Part shown: positions 24,774-32,864 of the stretch, piece by piece
How the letters are laid out: every line of letters starts with the position of its first letter
Numbering within the stretch: the stretch's first letter is position 1
Assembly (NCBI GenBank): GCA_020425925.1
Contig: JAGQRB010000534.1
Location: 64,064 to 104,110 of the forward strand
Direction of reading: 5' to 3'
Origin: Planctomycetota bacterium
GTDB lineage: Bacteria; Planctomycetota; UBA1135; UBA2386
Length of the DNA: 40,047 nt
Position numbers and translations under genes: made by a program
The notes under the pieces: generated by a model
What the model saw: only the letters and a program-made list of their open reading frames with translations
Database searches by the model: none
What the model was told of the DNA's origin: nothing

Positions 24774-25671
24774 TCGACGACTAGGGCGTGGCCTGGACTT
24801 CTTCCTGTCCGGTGGCCGTGGTGCTGGGGGACCGAAGGACAAGGACAAGGGCAAGGTGGAGATCGAGGACAGCACCGAGATCGCGGTCGGGCTGCTCCGC
24901 CCGAACCCAAACCAGCCTCGAGGCCCAATCGACCCTGCTGACCTGAAAGAGCTGGCAGCTTCGATCCAGAGCAACGGCATCCTGCAGCCGATCCTGGCGC
25001 GGAAGGTCGGGGACGCTTTCGAGATCGTTGCGGGCGAACGACGCTGGCGGGCCGCTCAGGTCGCCGGGCTCGAGCGGGTGCCGGTCCTGGTCCGTGAGAT
25101 CTCCGACCAGGACTCGGCAGTGTTCGCGCTCGTCGAGAATGTCCAGCGCGAGGACCTGAACGCAATCGAGAAGGCACGCGCCTTCCAGCAGCTCCAGAAG
25201 CAGCTCGGCGTCAAACAGGAGGAAGTCGCGAAGCGGGTGGGTATGGAGCGATCCACGGTCGCCAACTTCGTGCGTCTGCTCGACCTCCCGGACGAGGTAC
25301 AGGCGCATGTTTCACGTGGAACACTCGCGATGGGCCACGCCCGGACGCTGCTCGGACTCGTGGACCGTGAGCTGATGGTCACCATGGCCGACGAGACGAT
25401 CCGCGGGGCCTGGTCGGTTCGAGCCCTCGAGGAGCGGGTGCGCGAGGCCAACGAAGCCCTCACCGCGCCCGCTGCTCCGGGGGCGACCGATACCCCGAAG
25501 AAGGCCACCAAAGGCCGGCCGGTCTGGGTCAAGGAGCTCGAGGAGACGCTGATGGAGAACCTGGCAACGCCAGTCTCCGTCCGCTACGGCCGCAAGCGCA
25601 GCCAGATCGTCATCGAGTGCGGCAGCCGCGAAGAGTTCGAGCGGCTCTACGAGCGCCTCAAGAACGCGTAG
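24766..25671 (+). CDS. parB: ParB/Spo0J chromosome-partitioning CTPase
   Basis: A 301-residue ParB. It begins with the typical LGRGLD leader, then the N-terminal CTPase domain with NPNQPRG, GILQPI, the GERRWRAA box (CTP binding) and ENVQREDLN (arginine patch). The HTH region follows (VAKRVGMERSTVANFVRLLDLP), with GHARTLLGL, and a C-terminal dimerisation domain (SVRYGRKRSQIVIE). It spreads on DNA from parS by CTP-dependent clamping and recruits ParA and SMC. A near-perfect parS lies inside the gene at 25308-25323, as in B. subtilis spo0J. Translation is coupled to parA by an 8-base overlap. The stop is TAG. Confidence 0.95.
   Translation: MVDRRLGRGLDFFLSGGRGAGGPKDKDKGKVEIEDSTEIAVGLLRPNPNQPRGPIDPADLKELAASIQSNGILQPILARKVGDAFEIVAGERRWRAAQVAGLERVPVLVREISDQDSAVFALVENVQREDLNAIEKARAFQQLQKQLGVKQEEVAKRVGMERSTVANFVRLLDLPDEVQAHVSRGTLAMGHARTLLGLVDRELMVTMADETIRGAWSVRALEERVREANEALTAPAAPGATDTPKKATKGRPVWVKELEETLMENLATPVSVRYGRKRSQIVIECGSREEFERLYERLKNA
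25308..25323. other. parS: parS centromere site inside parB
   Basis: The plus strand reads TGTTTCACGTGGAACA. Its reverse complement, TGTTCCACGTGAAACA, fits the consensus TGTTNCACGTGAAACA at every fixed position. It encodes the HVSRGT segment just before the GHAR motif of ParB. The site is the expected ParB loading point and suggests the region lies in the origin-proximal part of the chromosome. Confidence 0.9.
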
Positions 25672-25687
25672 CGCTCGGTCGCCAGCA

Positions 25688-25708
25688 GGGGTGGGTGGTA
25701 CCGACCCC
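25688..25708. terminator. inverted repeat between convergent parB and PPIase genes
   Basis: GGGGT-g-GGT-ggt-ACC-g-ACCCC forms an eight-pair stem with one G/G mismatch and a three-base loop, in the 57-bp gap where two genes converge. There is no U-tract, so factor-independent termination is unproven. The KpnI-type GGTACC core forms the apex. Confidence 0.4.
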
Positions 25709-25728
25709 GCGGCGACGTGTGGCCAGAT

Positions 25729-26922
25729 CTACTTCAGGATCTCGACCGACTCGACCGTGATGTTGTCGGTCGGCACGCCCATCCCGGACTCTTCTTCCTG
25801 GGCGGTCATGGCCGCGTTGCAGATCTCCTTGACGTTGTCGAGGCCCTCGACCACGTAACCGAAGACCTCACGCTGGCCGTCCTGCTGGGCGGCGTCTTCG
25901 CCGCAGACGTAGAACCGATCGGCCGCAGCCTTGCCGTCCGTTCCGAGCCGCGCCGCAACGGCACCCGGGAAGTGGCTCAGGCCAGTGTCCTCGAACTCGA
26001 CCTCGTGGGTGCTCGGATCGGTCTTGGTCCACTTCGTCTTGTCCGCTTCGCGGGTCGTCTCGAACCCGAGGTGGAACTGCATCGGACGGCGGTAGCGCCC
26101 GGCGGGCCGCTGGATCTCGTCTACGCTCAGCCCGACCCAGAACGGCTTCGGCTCCTCTTCTTCGCCTTCCTTCTTCTCCGGCGCCGCGAGGTTCAGGAAC
26201 TCTTGGACGAGCTTCGGCGCCTTGTCCTTCATCAGCGCGATCGTGATGCTGCCGTACTCGCCCGAGAAGTTGATCTTGACCTTCGGCGCATCGGCCGGGA
26301 TCTCCGGCATCGCGAACTGCGAGGGCACCTCGTACTTGCGCGCCTCGGCGATCTGGGCCCGCATGCGTCCGACGATGCTGCCCTCGACCGCCGGCTCGAG
26401 CTCCGGCTTTTCGTTCGGCCGCTGGACCTTCTCGTTGTCCTTCTTCTTGTCCTCGTCCTCCTTGTTCTCGCGCACCTGCACCGGATACGCCGTCTGCTGG
26501 ACCAAGGGGTGGTCGGGGTACTTCTGCTCCAGTTCGGTCAGCGCGGACTCGGCGCGATCCCAGTTGCGATCGATCATCGCCTTGCGCGCGATCGCCAGCA
26601 GCAGGAACGGCGCGCGCGTCGCATCGGCCTGCAAGAGCGCGCCCTCGAGTTCGGCGAGGGGCTTCTCGACCAGCATGTCCGAGAGCGATTCGAAGCCGTC
26701 CTCGCTGGTGTAAATGCCGTCGAGACCGATAGTTGTGGAGAACTGGGTCCAGGTCTGATCGATCTGGCTCTGGCGCTGCCACTTGTAGCCGTAGTAGATC
26801 GCGAACGCGCCGACGATCGCGACCAGCACCCACGTCAGCAGGTGCTTGTAGCGCTCGTAGAGATACTCGATCTGGCTCGGAGCCTGGGTGCCCTCCATCG
26901 TGGGAGGAGTGGTTGCCGTCAT
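25729..26922 (-). CDS. membrane-anchored cyclophilin-type peptidyl-prolyl isomerase with TPR-like region
   Basis: A 397-residue protein. A cytoplasmic N-terminus leads into one membrane helix (about residues 30-47, WVLVAIVGAFAIYYGY) and a TPR_21/YfgM-like helical region (to about 150). A charged Glu/Lys linker comes next, then a cyclophilin-like domain from about 205. That domain starts with GSITIALMKDKAPKLVQEFLNLA and ends with VFGYVVEGLDNVKEICNA, both recognisable cyclophilin segments. The central active-site region is divergent: a clear FHR(I/V)xxxF motif was not found, so catalytic activity is doubtful. It is likely a periplasmic folding factor or an inactive cyclophilin. It lies 28 bases after the lipoprotein-like gene. 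Confidence 0.8.
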   Translation of the reverse strand: MTATTPPTMEGTQAPSQIEYLYERYKHLLTWVLVAIVGAFAIYYGYKWQRQSQIDQTWTQFSTTIGLDGIYTSEDGFESLSDMLVEKPLAELEGALLQADATRAPFLLLAIARKAMIDRNWDRAESALTELEQKYPDHPLVQQTAYPVQVRENKEDEDKKKDNEKVQRPNEKPELEPAVEGSIVGRMRAQIAEARKYEVPSQFAMPEIPADAPKVKINFSGEYGSITIALMKDKAPKLVQEFLNLAAPEKKEGEEEEPKPFWVGLSVDEIQRPAGRYRRPMQFHLGFETTREADKTKWTKTDPSTHEVEFEDTGLSHFPGAVAARLGTDGKAAADRFYVCGEDAAQQDGQREVFGYVVEGLDNVKEICNAAMTAQEEESGMGVPTDNITVESVEILK

Positions 26923-26950
26923 TGGAGTCGATGCCTCGTGGGATCAGCGA

Positions 26951-27427
26951 TCAGCGCGAATAGTCGGTGCCGTAGTCGACGACCAATTGGGTCCGGCCTT
27001 CGACGCGACTGAATGAATACTCTGCGGCGTAATAGCCGCGAACATAGCGGAGCTTGGCAGCGTTCGGGTCGACGGCGTCGTCCAACACGAGCTCCCAGTT
27101 GTGCCGCGGCATCTGCTGGCGCACGTAGGCCGCCGCGTCTTCGGCTCGCACGTTGCCGCTGTAGACGAAGCGACCCTGGCGCCAGCTCGCGGCCTCGAGC
27201 GAGTGGCTCTCGTGCGCGCGGTCCACCAGGTGCAGCCCGGCCGGCACCACCATGTCGGGGAACTGCACCGCCGTGACGCCATCCTGGCCGTGGGGCATTC
27301 CGCTGCAGCCGCCGGTCATCGCCGCGATCGCGATTGCCACGACGCAGGCCGAACCGCGGCGCGCGAACGATGCCAGCAGCGAGAACGCCGAAGCGCTCAT
27401 TGCACGGTTCTTCACAGGGTTCTTCAT
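26951..27427 (-). CDS. lipoprotein-like small exported protein
   Basis: A 158-residue protein from ATG 27427 (MKNPVKNRAMSASAF), with a second in-frame ATG at codon 10. A hydrophobic stretch ends in MTGGCSG; this is lipobox-like but atypical at the -3 position, so lipidation is uncertain. The mature part has features of a small alpha/beta domain (GRFVYSGNVRAEDAAAYVRQQMPRHNW, named by its pattern, then YYAAEYSFSRVEGRTQLVVDYG). This resembles DUF4810/DUF799-like small lipoproteins only loosely. No function is known. It is upstream of and probably co-transcribed with the PPIase, and divergent from the HNH gene across a 216-bp gap. Confidence 0.65.
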   Translation of the reverse strand: MKNPVKNRAMSASAFSLLASFARRGSACVVAIAIAAMTGGCSGMPHGQDGVTAVQFPDMVVPAGLHLVDRAHESHSLEAASWRQGRFVYSGNVRAEDAAAYVRQQMPRHNWELVLDDAVDPNAAKLRYVRGYYAAEYSFSRVEGRTQLVVDYGTDYSR

Positions 27428-27643
27428 GGCATTCCCGGATTGCGGGTTGGCTGGGGGGCGGAGGAGTGTAGCGGGGCCGCGAGTGCCGAGCAACGGCGCG
27501 GGCGAGCAAGCCGAACGCCCCGGATGCGTGTTTCGGGCCAGGAACGGCACGCCGCCGGGGGGTGGTTGCCCGCTGCGGACGGGAGCCTAAACTCCCGCCT
27601 CCGCCCGCGCGATCTCGGACCCAGGACAGCGGGCCTCCTGCGC

Positions 27644-28258
27644 ATGCGGATCAGCGACGACGCCGTTCGACTCGGACTCCTGGAGCGCGCCACCCTGGTG
27701 CTGAACCGCTCCTGGCAGCCGATCCACGTGACGACCGTCCGGCGGGCGCTCTGCCTGGTCTTCCGCGAGGTCGCGCGGGTGGTGTCGCCGGCGACGCTGA
27801 CGACCTACGCGTTCGAGGAGTGGATGCTGGAGCCGGTGCCGCCCGGCCAACTCGCGATCCGCTCGCCGTCGATCGACATCGGCGCGCCCGAGGTGATCCT
27901 GCTCGCCCGCTACGACCGGGTGCCTTGCCACGAGGCCCCGTTCACCCGCCGCAACCTGTTTCTGCGCGACGACTTCACCTGCCAGTACTGCGGTCGTCGC
28001 TGCGCCTCCGACCACCTCAGCGTCGACCACGTCACGCCGCGCTCACGCGGCGGGCGAACGACCTGGGAAAACTGCGTGCTCGCCTGCGTCGGCTGCAACT
28101 CGCGCAAGGCCGACCGCACCCTCAAGGAGGCGGGATTCCGCCTGCTGCGCCAGCCGACGCGCCCGCGTTGGTCACCCTACCTGAACCTGAGGCCGCAGCA
28201 GCGGCTCGACTCGTGGGCGAAGTTCGCTCCGGAGAAGCGCCGCCGCGTCGGCTCGTGA
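27644..28258 (+). CDS. HNH endonuclease family protein
   Basis: A 204-residue protein. An N-terminal all-beta/alpha region (TLVLNRSWQPIHVTTVRRAL) is typical of a stand-alone HNH family found in cyanobacteria and planctomycetes. The HNH domain has CQYC (residues 113-116), the catalytic VDHV (His129), Asn143 in WENCVLAC and a second zinc pair C148/C151. The C-terminal tail, about 40 residues, is basic. No methylase or mobile-element gene is next to it, so a restriction role is not supported by context. The start is the ATG at 27644; a longer open frame begins 181 codons upstream but reads antisense through the lipoprotein gene. Confidence 0.88.
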   Translation: MRISDDAVRLGLLERATLVLNRSWQPIHVTTVRRALCLVFREVARVVSPATLTTYAFEEWMLEPVPPGQLAIRSPSIDIGAPEVILLARYDRVPCHEAPFTRRNLFLRDDFTCQYCGRRCASDHLSVDHVTPRSRGGRTTWENCVLACVGCNSRKADRTLKEAGFRLLRQPTRPRWSPYLNLRPQQRLDSWAKFAPEKRRRVGS

Positions 28259-28346
28259 TCCGGCTTTCTCGCCCGCGGCCCTTCAACCGCGTGGAGCGGG
28301 CAAGGATCATGGTCGATCCGACTCGCTCCTTCCTCCCGCCAAGCTC

Positions 28347-29714
28347 ATGAAGTCCGTTCTCACCGCCATCGTCTCCGTTCTGATCCTCATTGCGCCGGCG
28401 CTCGGCCAGTCCGCCGCCGCGCTGAAGCGCGAGCTGCGCAAGCGCGAGACCGAAGCAAAGAAGGAGAAGACCGCCGAGGCCTTCGTCGAGGTCGCGCAGT
28501 GGGCGAGCACGCAGGGTCTCGCCGCCGACGCCAAGCGGCTGTTCCTCGTGGTACTGAAACAGGACCCCGAGAACGAGGCCGCCAACCTCGGCATCGGCAA
28601 CGAGAAGTTCGACGGCAAGTGGCTGCCGGCGCAGAAGGCCGAGGAGCTGCGGAAGAAGGCGCTCGCCGCCGAATACGAGGCCAAGGGCTACTCCGAGGTC
28701 GACGGCGTCTGGGTGCCGCCGGACGAGGTCGACGACGCCAAGAAGGGCGTGTTCCACCACGAAGGCAAGCTGGTATCGCGCGACGAGAAGGCCGCGCTGC
28801 TCGCGGGTCTGGTCTACCACCCGGTCACCGGGCTGCTGATCGCGAAGGCCGACCTCGCGAAAGCCGAGCAGGGTCAGTTCCCGATCGGCCGCGAGGGGCG
28901 CTGGGCCGACCTCGCGCAGGCCAACCGCTTCCACGCCGATGCGAGCAGCCCGTGGATCGTGCGGAGCTACTACACGACGATCGCGACCACGCTCGACATG
29001 GAGAAGATCGAGTCGCTCAAGAAGGGGCTCGACGAAACCTGCGAGAAGCTCGGACCGGTGCTCGGCGGGCAACCGCTGCCGGCGTACCGGCCGACGATCC
29101 TGATCGCCGCGACGATCGACGAGTACCGCGAGTTCGGCAACCAGTTCGGCGACGAGACCAGCGCCGCGTCGGCGTTCCTGATGTCGTCCGAGAACTCGCT
29201 GACGCTGCCGTTCCAGGCGCCGGTACGCGCCGGCATCTGCACCGCGCACCAGTTCGCGATGGCGCAGTACTACGCGCAGCACGCTCTGGGACTCGCGTTC
29301 CTGAACGGGAAGTGCCAGGAGAGCGGCGCCGACCTGCCGCTGTGGTTCCAGCAGGGCGTCGGCGCACTCGCCGGCTTCTACACCGATGACCGGATCGGGG
29401 CGCACTTCTGCCGCACGATGGTCGTCGTGCGCGGCGGCGTGAACGACCTGCGCACGTTCTTCAACGACTTCGCGATCAACCCGGACATGGAGCCCGAGGC
29501 GATCAACTACAACTGGACGGTCGCCGGCCTGCTGCTGCACTTCGCGACCAAGGGCGGCGATCAGGGCGTCACCGACAAGATGGTGGCGGTGACCGAGGCC
29601 TTCAAACAGGGCGACGGCGTCGAGAAGGCCGTCAAGGCGCTGCAGAGCGCGCTGCAGGCGGCCGAGCCGAAGGTCGCGGCGCACATGCAGAAGCTGCTCG
29701 ACGACAATCGCTGA
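28347..29714 (+). CDS. exported protein resembling a catalytically dead gluzincin (DUF1570-like)
   Basis: A 455-residue exported protein with a signal peptide (MKSVLTAIVSVLILIAPALGQS). The N-terminal half is helical and TPR-like with many charged residues. The C-terminal half resembles peptidase-MA/DUF1570 proteins: ADLPLWFQQGVGALAGFYTDD lines up with the WFxEGLAxY element, and CTAHQFAMAQYYAQH with the HExxH helix, but the HExxH residues are not preserved. It is therefore probably non-proteolytic. This assignment rests on segment order only. A secreted binding or structural role is likely. It is on the same strand as the HNH gene (88-bp gap) and convergent with hemW. Confidence 0.65.
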   Translation: MKSVLTAIVSVLILIAPALGQSAAALKRELRKRETEAKKEKTAEAFVEVAQWASTQGLAADAKRLFLVVLKQDPENEAANLGIGNEKFDGKWLPAQKAEELRKKALAAEYEAKGYSEVDGVWVPPDEVDDAKKGVFHHEGKLVSRDEKAALLAGLVYHPVTGLLIAKADLAKAEQGQFPIGREGRWADLAQANRFHADASSPWIVRSYYTTIATTLDMEKIESLKKGLDETCEKLGPVLGGQPLPAYRPTILIAATIDEYREFGNQFGDETSAASAFLMSSENSLTLPFQAPVRAGICTAHQFAMAQYYAQHALGLAFLNGKCQESGADLPLWFQQGVGALAGFYTDDRIGAHFCRTMVVVRGGVNDLRTFFNDFAINPDMEPEAINYNWTVAGLLLHFATKGGDQGVTDKMVAVTEAFKQGDGVEKAVKALQSALQAAEPKVAAHMQKLLDDNR

Positions 29715-29723
29715 TCGCGATCA
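29712..29723. terminator. palindrome TGATCGCGATCA spanning both stop codons of a convergent pair
   Basis: The 12-bp perfect palindrome runs from the plus-strand TGA to the minus-strand stop of hemW. It can form only a short hairpin, so a termination role is speculative. Confidence 0.25.
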
Positions 29724-30863
29724 CGCGGCGGCGTCGTCGATCAGGAACGCGGCGCCGACCCGATCGGCGAGCAGCAGCCCGGCGTCCGACAGCCGCAGCG
29801 TCGTGCCGTCGCAATCGGCGAGGCCGCGATCGACCTGCTCGGCGATCGCCGCGCCGAACCACTCGCGCACCGGCAGCCCGAGCCGATGCTCGACGGCCTC
29901 GAGGTCGACCCCGGCGCGGCGCCGGATCCCGAGCCACAACGCTTCACCGGCGCGCTGCCGCGGCCGCAGGGTCTCCGCGGTCGCGACTGCACTCGGCCCG
30001 GCGAGCGCGGCGTCGGCCCAGGCCTCGAGCGGCTTGAGATTGGTCCAGCGCACGCCGCCGCGGTGGCTCGATGCGCCCGGGCCGATGCCGACGTAGTCAC
30101 CTTGCAGCCAGTAGTGGTCGTTGTGGCGACACGGTCCACCGCGGCCCGCGAAGTTGCTGATCTCGTAGGCGGTGAAACCCGCGCCGGCGAGGCGCTGCCG
30201 GGTGTGCAGGAACATCGCGCGGTCGACCTCCTCGTCGTTGGCGTCGACCTCCCCGCGCGCGCGCGCGTGGGTCAGATGCGTTCCGGGCTCGAAGGTCAGG
30301 TTGTAGCACGACATGTGGTCGGGCCCGAGCGCGAGCGCGCGTTCGAGGTCCGCGACCCATTCGTCGAGCGTCTCGCCGGGAACGCCGAACATCAGATCGA
30401 GGCTCAGATTGTCGAACCCCCCGGCGCGCAGCGCACCGAACGCCGCCTCGGCGCCGGCCGCCGAGTGGGCGCGGTCGAGGAAGCGCAGGCGATCCGGGTC
30501 GAAGGTCTGCACCCCGAGGCTGGCACGGTTGACGCCGTGCTCGCGGGCGATCGCGGCCTTCTCGGTGGTGACGCTCTCGGGATTGCACTCGATCGTGACC
30601 TCCGGGCAGGCGCGCAGGTCGACCGCCGACGCCAGGATCGCCAGCAGGCGCCGCAGCCGCTCGGGCGAGAGCAGGCTCGGGGTCCCGCCGCCGAGGAAGA
30701 CCGACCGGGGAGCCTGGCCGGCCGGCCAGCAGCGCTGCAGCTCGGCGGCCAGCGCGGCGAGGAAGCGATCGTGCGCGCCGTCGTCGTCGACGACGTACGA
30801 GTTGAAGTCGCAGTAGCCGCACTTTCGGACGCAGAACGGGACGTGGACGTAGAGCGCGAGCAT
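29721..30863 (-). CDS. hemW: radical SAM family heme chaperone HemW
   Basis: A 380-residue radical SAM protein of typical HemW length, starting at ATG 30863 (MLALYVHVPFC). The cluster-binding CxxxCxxC is at residues 11-18 (CVRKCGYC), followed by GGGTPSLL, the SLGVQTFD motif and LDLMFGVPG. The HemW-specific C-terminal region includes FEPGT and RHNDHYW. HemW delivers heme to membrane proteins; it was formerly annotated as an oxygen-independent coproporphyrinogen III oxidase-like protein. TAAATC about 20 bases upstream on the minus strand could be a -10. It is divergent from the DUF3352-like gene. Confidence 0.94.
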   Translation of the reverse strand: MLALYVHVPFCVRKCGYCDFNSYVVDDDGAHDRFLAALAAELQRCWPAGQAPRSVFLGGGTPSLLSPERLRRLLAILASAVDLRACPEVTIECNPESVTTEKAAIAREHGVNRASLGVQTFDPDRLRFLDRAHSAAGAEAAFGALRAGGFDNLSLDLMFGVPGETLDEWVADLERALALGPDHMSCYNLTFEPGTHLTHARARGEVDANDEEVDRAMFLHTRQRLAGAGFTAYEISNFAGRGGPCRHNDHYWLQGDYVGIGPGASSHRGGVRWTNLKPLEAWADAALAGPSAVATAETLRPRQRAGEALWLGIRRRAGVDLEAVEHRLGLPVREWFGAAIAEQVDRGLADCDGTTLRLSDAGLLLADRVGAAFLIDDAAA

Positions 30864-30975
30864 GCAGGAATCGTCAACCGACAGATTTACCGTCTGCCCG
30901 TCCACTTGGGCGAGGTCGGTTCCGGCCGACCCCACCGTCCTGGAGGCCTTCCTCCCAACCCCAGACCCAATCCGC

Positions 30976-32838
30976 ATGAATCATCCTAAGTGCCTTGCCC
31001 TGGCCACGATCGCGCTGTTCGGCGCGCCGCTGCTCGCCCAGGATTCCCTGCTCCCGTACCTGCCGCGCAACACCCTGATCGCGGTCTCCGCTCCGGATCT
31101 GACCAAGACGATCGCCGAATTCGGCAACACCCCCGTCGCCAAGATGTGGAAGGAGGAGGAGGTCCAGACCTTCTTCGGCGACGTGATCGAGTTCGCGAAG
31201 GAGCGCATCGACGAGGGCATGGCCGAGGCCAAGCAGATGCACGAGAACGGTGAGCTCCCGGTCGATCCGGAGCAGCTCACGAAGCTGCGCGTCGGCGGCG
31301 TAACGGCGGCGCTGACGAAGCTCGACGTCACGACGGGTGGCCGCCGCCCGATGCCGCAGATCGGCGTCGCGCTGCACATCGATTTCGGCGATTCGGGGGA
31401 GACCTGGAACCAGCTGCTCCGCATGGGGCTCGGCATGCTCGAGGCGCAGGCCGGCGGCCAGATGGAGAAGACCGAGAGCAAGATCGGCGGTGTCGACCTG
31501 ATCTCGATGATGCCGACCGGCGCGAACGCGCCCGAGATGGGTCTCAACGTCGCGTTCGTCCCGAACGGCGTGCTGATCTGCACGCTGCCCGACGAGGCGC
31601 GGAGCATCCTGACGAAGTGGACCGCGAAGGAGGCCGATCTCGGCGCGACCGAGATGTACGCGGCGCTGTCGAAGCGCGTCGACGCCGACGGCGCCGAGGT
31701 CCAGAGCTTCATCCGCTTCGACCCGATGATCCGATTCGGCCTGAAGGCGCTCGGCATCGCCGCCGAACGCGAGCCCAAGCTCGCCGAGGTCGATCTCGAC
31801 GGTGTCGAGCGCGCGCTGGTCGCGATGGGGCTGCGCAACCTCGGGGTCTACGCCGAGGCCGGCAAGTACGTCGACGGCAAGACGGTCACCAAGGGCGTGC
31901 ACCTTCGCAGTGACGGCGCCGTCACCGCGGCCGCGCCGACCGGGCTCGACATGTCGTTCCTGAAGTGGGTGCCGAAGGATGCCGTCAGCTTCAGCGCCTG
32001 GACCTGGGACGTCGCGAGCTTCTACGACACGCTCGTCAAGGGCCTGCAGGCCTACGACCCCGAGTTCGCCCGCATGGCGCTCGACAAGCTCGGCAAGGTC
32101 GAGGAGCAGCTCGGCTTCAAGATCCGCGACGACCTGTTCGGGGCGTTCGGGGACCACGCGATCAACTGGTCGATGGCGGTCAGCACGATCGCCTCGATGC
32201 CCGAGACCGCGCTGCTGCTGAAGGTCAACGACGAGCAGAAGCTCGTCACCGTGCTGCGCAACCTCTCGCAGCTCAGCAACGGCATGGTCGAGTTCGAGGA
32301 AGGTGAGCGCCGCGGCATCCAGGTCTACTCGCTGCGGGTGAACTTCGATCCGACCGACGGCATGGGCATGAACCCCTTCGACATGCTGACCCCGACGTTC
32401 TCGTTCAAGAGCGGTTACATGGTCGCGGGCTTCTCGGTCGGCGACATCAAGCGCGTCTTCAAGCGCATGGAGCGCGAGGACGACCCTTCGGGCGACATCC
32501 GCAGCAACAAGGAGTTCGCGGCCGTCGCGCAGCAGATCCCCGGCAGCGCGGCGAGCGTGTCGTTCACCGACTGGAAGACCGAGTTCGAGAGCTTCTACCA
32601 GCTCGGCACCGGTCTGCTCGCGCTCGTTCCGATGGGCGAGGAGGTCCCGATCGACATGTCGCTGCTGCCCGACTCGAGCACGCTGACGAAGCACCTGTGC
32701 GCCAGCCTGTCCTACTCGAAGAACCTGCCGAACGGCAGCGAGACCGTGACCACGAGCCCGTGGGGGCCCGAGGTCGCGCTCGGCGTCTTCGCCTTGATCG
32801 GCGCGGCCGCCGCGGTGATCCCGAACGTCGTCCGCTGA
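30976..32838 (+). CDS. exported DUF3352-like protein
   Basis: A 620-residue exported protein with a signal peptide (MNHPKCLALATIALFGAPLLAQ). The body is beta/alpha with repeated strand-helix units: SLLPYLPRNTLIAVSAPD, LDMSFLKWVPKDAVSFSAWTWD and SFKSGYMVAGFS (each within longer units). This is typical of DUF3352-like proteins that monitor scaled fluxes in planctomycete secretomes. The C-terminus has one hydrophobic segment (ALGVFALIGAAAAVIPN), a possible membrane anchor. No catalytic motif was recognised. The family call is by resemblance. The first in-frame ATG with a signal was chosen over the upstream open start, which covers the hemW region antisense. Confidence 0.72.
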   Translation: MNHPKCLALATIALFGAPLLAQDSLLPYLPRNTLIAVSAPDLTKTIAEFGNTPVAKMWKEEEVQTFFGDVIEFAKERIDEGMAEAKQMHENGELPVDPEQLTKLRVGGVTAALTKLDVTTGGRRPMPQIGVALHIDFGDSGETWNQLLRMGLGMLEAQAGGQMEKTESKIGGVDLISMMPTGANAPEMGLNVAFVPNGVLICTLPDEARSILTKWTAKEADLGATEMYAALSKRVDADGAEVQSFIRFDPMIRFGLKALGIAAEREPKLAEVDLDGVERALVAMGLRNLGVYAEAGKYVDGKTVTKGVHLRSDGAVTAAAPTGLDMSFLKWVPKDAVSFSAWTWDVASFYDTLVKGLQAYDPEFARMALDKLGKVEEQLGFKIRDDLFGAFGDHAINWSMAVSTIASMPETALLLKVNDEQKLVTVLRNLSQLSNGMVEFEEGERRGIQVYSLRVNFDPTDGMGMNPFDMLTPTFSFKSGYMVAGFSVGDIKRVFKRMEREDDPSGDIRSNKEFAAVAQQIPGSAASVSFTDWKTEFESFYQLGTGLLALVPMGEEVPIDMSLLPDSSTLTKHLCASLSYSKNLPNGSETVTTSPWGPEVALGVFALIGAAAAVIPNVVR

Positions 32839-32844
32839 TCGGTC

Positions 32845-32864
32845 GACGTCGGCTGCCCGACGTC
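32845..32864. terminator. 8-bp perfect hairpin between convergent genes
   Basis: GACGTCGG-ctgc-CCGACGTC is an eight-pair perfect stem with a four-base loop between the DUF3352-like gene's stop and the sigma-factor gene's stop. No U-tract follows on either strand. It probably acts with the hairpin at 32869-32900 to limit read-through. Confidence 0.5.

Noticed and set aside
27644..28258. HNH protein as part of a restriction or mobile element
   Set aside because: No methyltransferase, transposase or inverted-repeat boundary is nearby; it looks like a resident stand-alone HNH family member.
30874..32694. 606-codon minus-strand frame
   Set aside because: Antisense to the DUF3352-like gene, which has a signal peptide; the antisense product is His/Arg/Asp-rich without domains.
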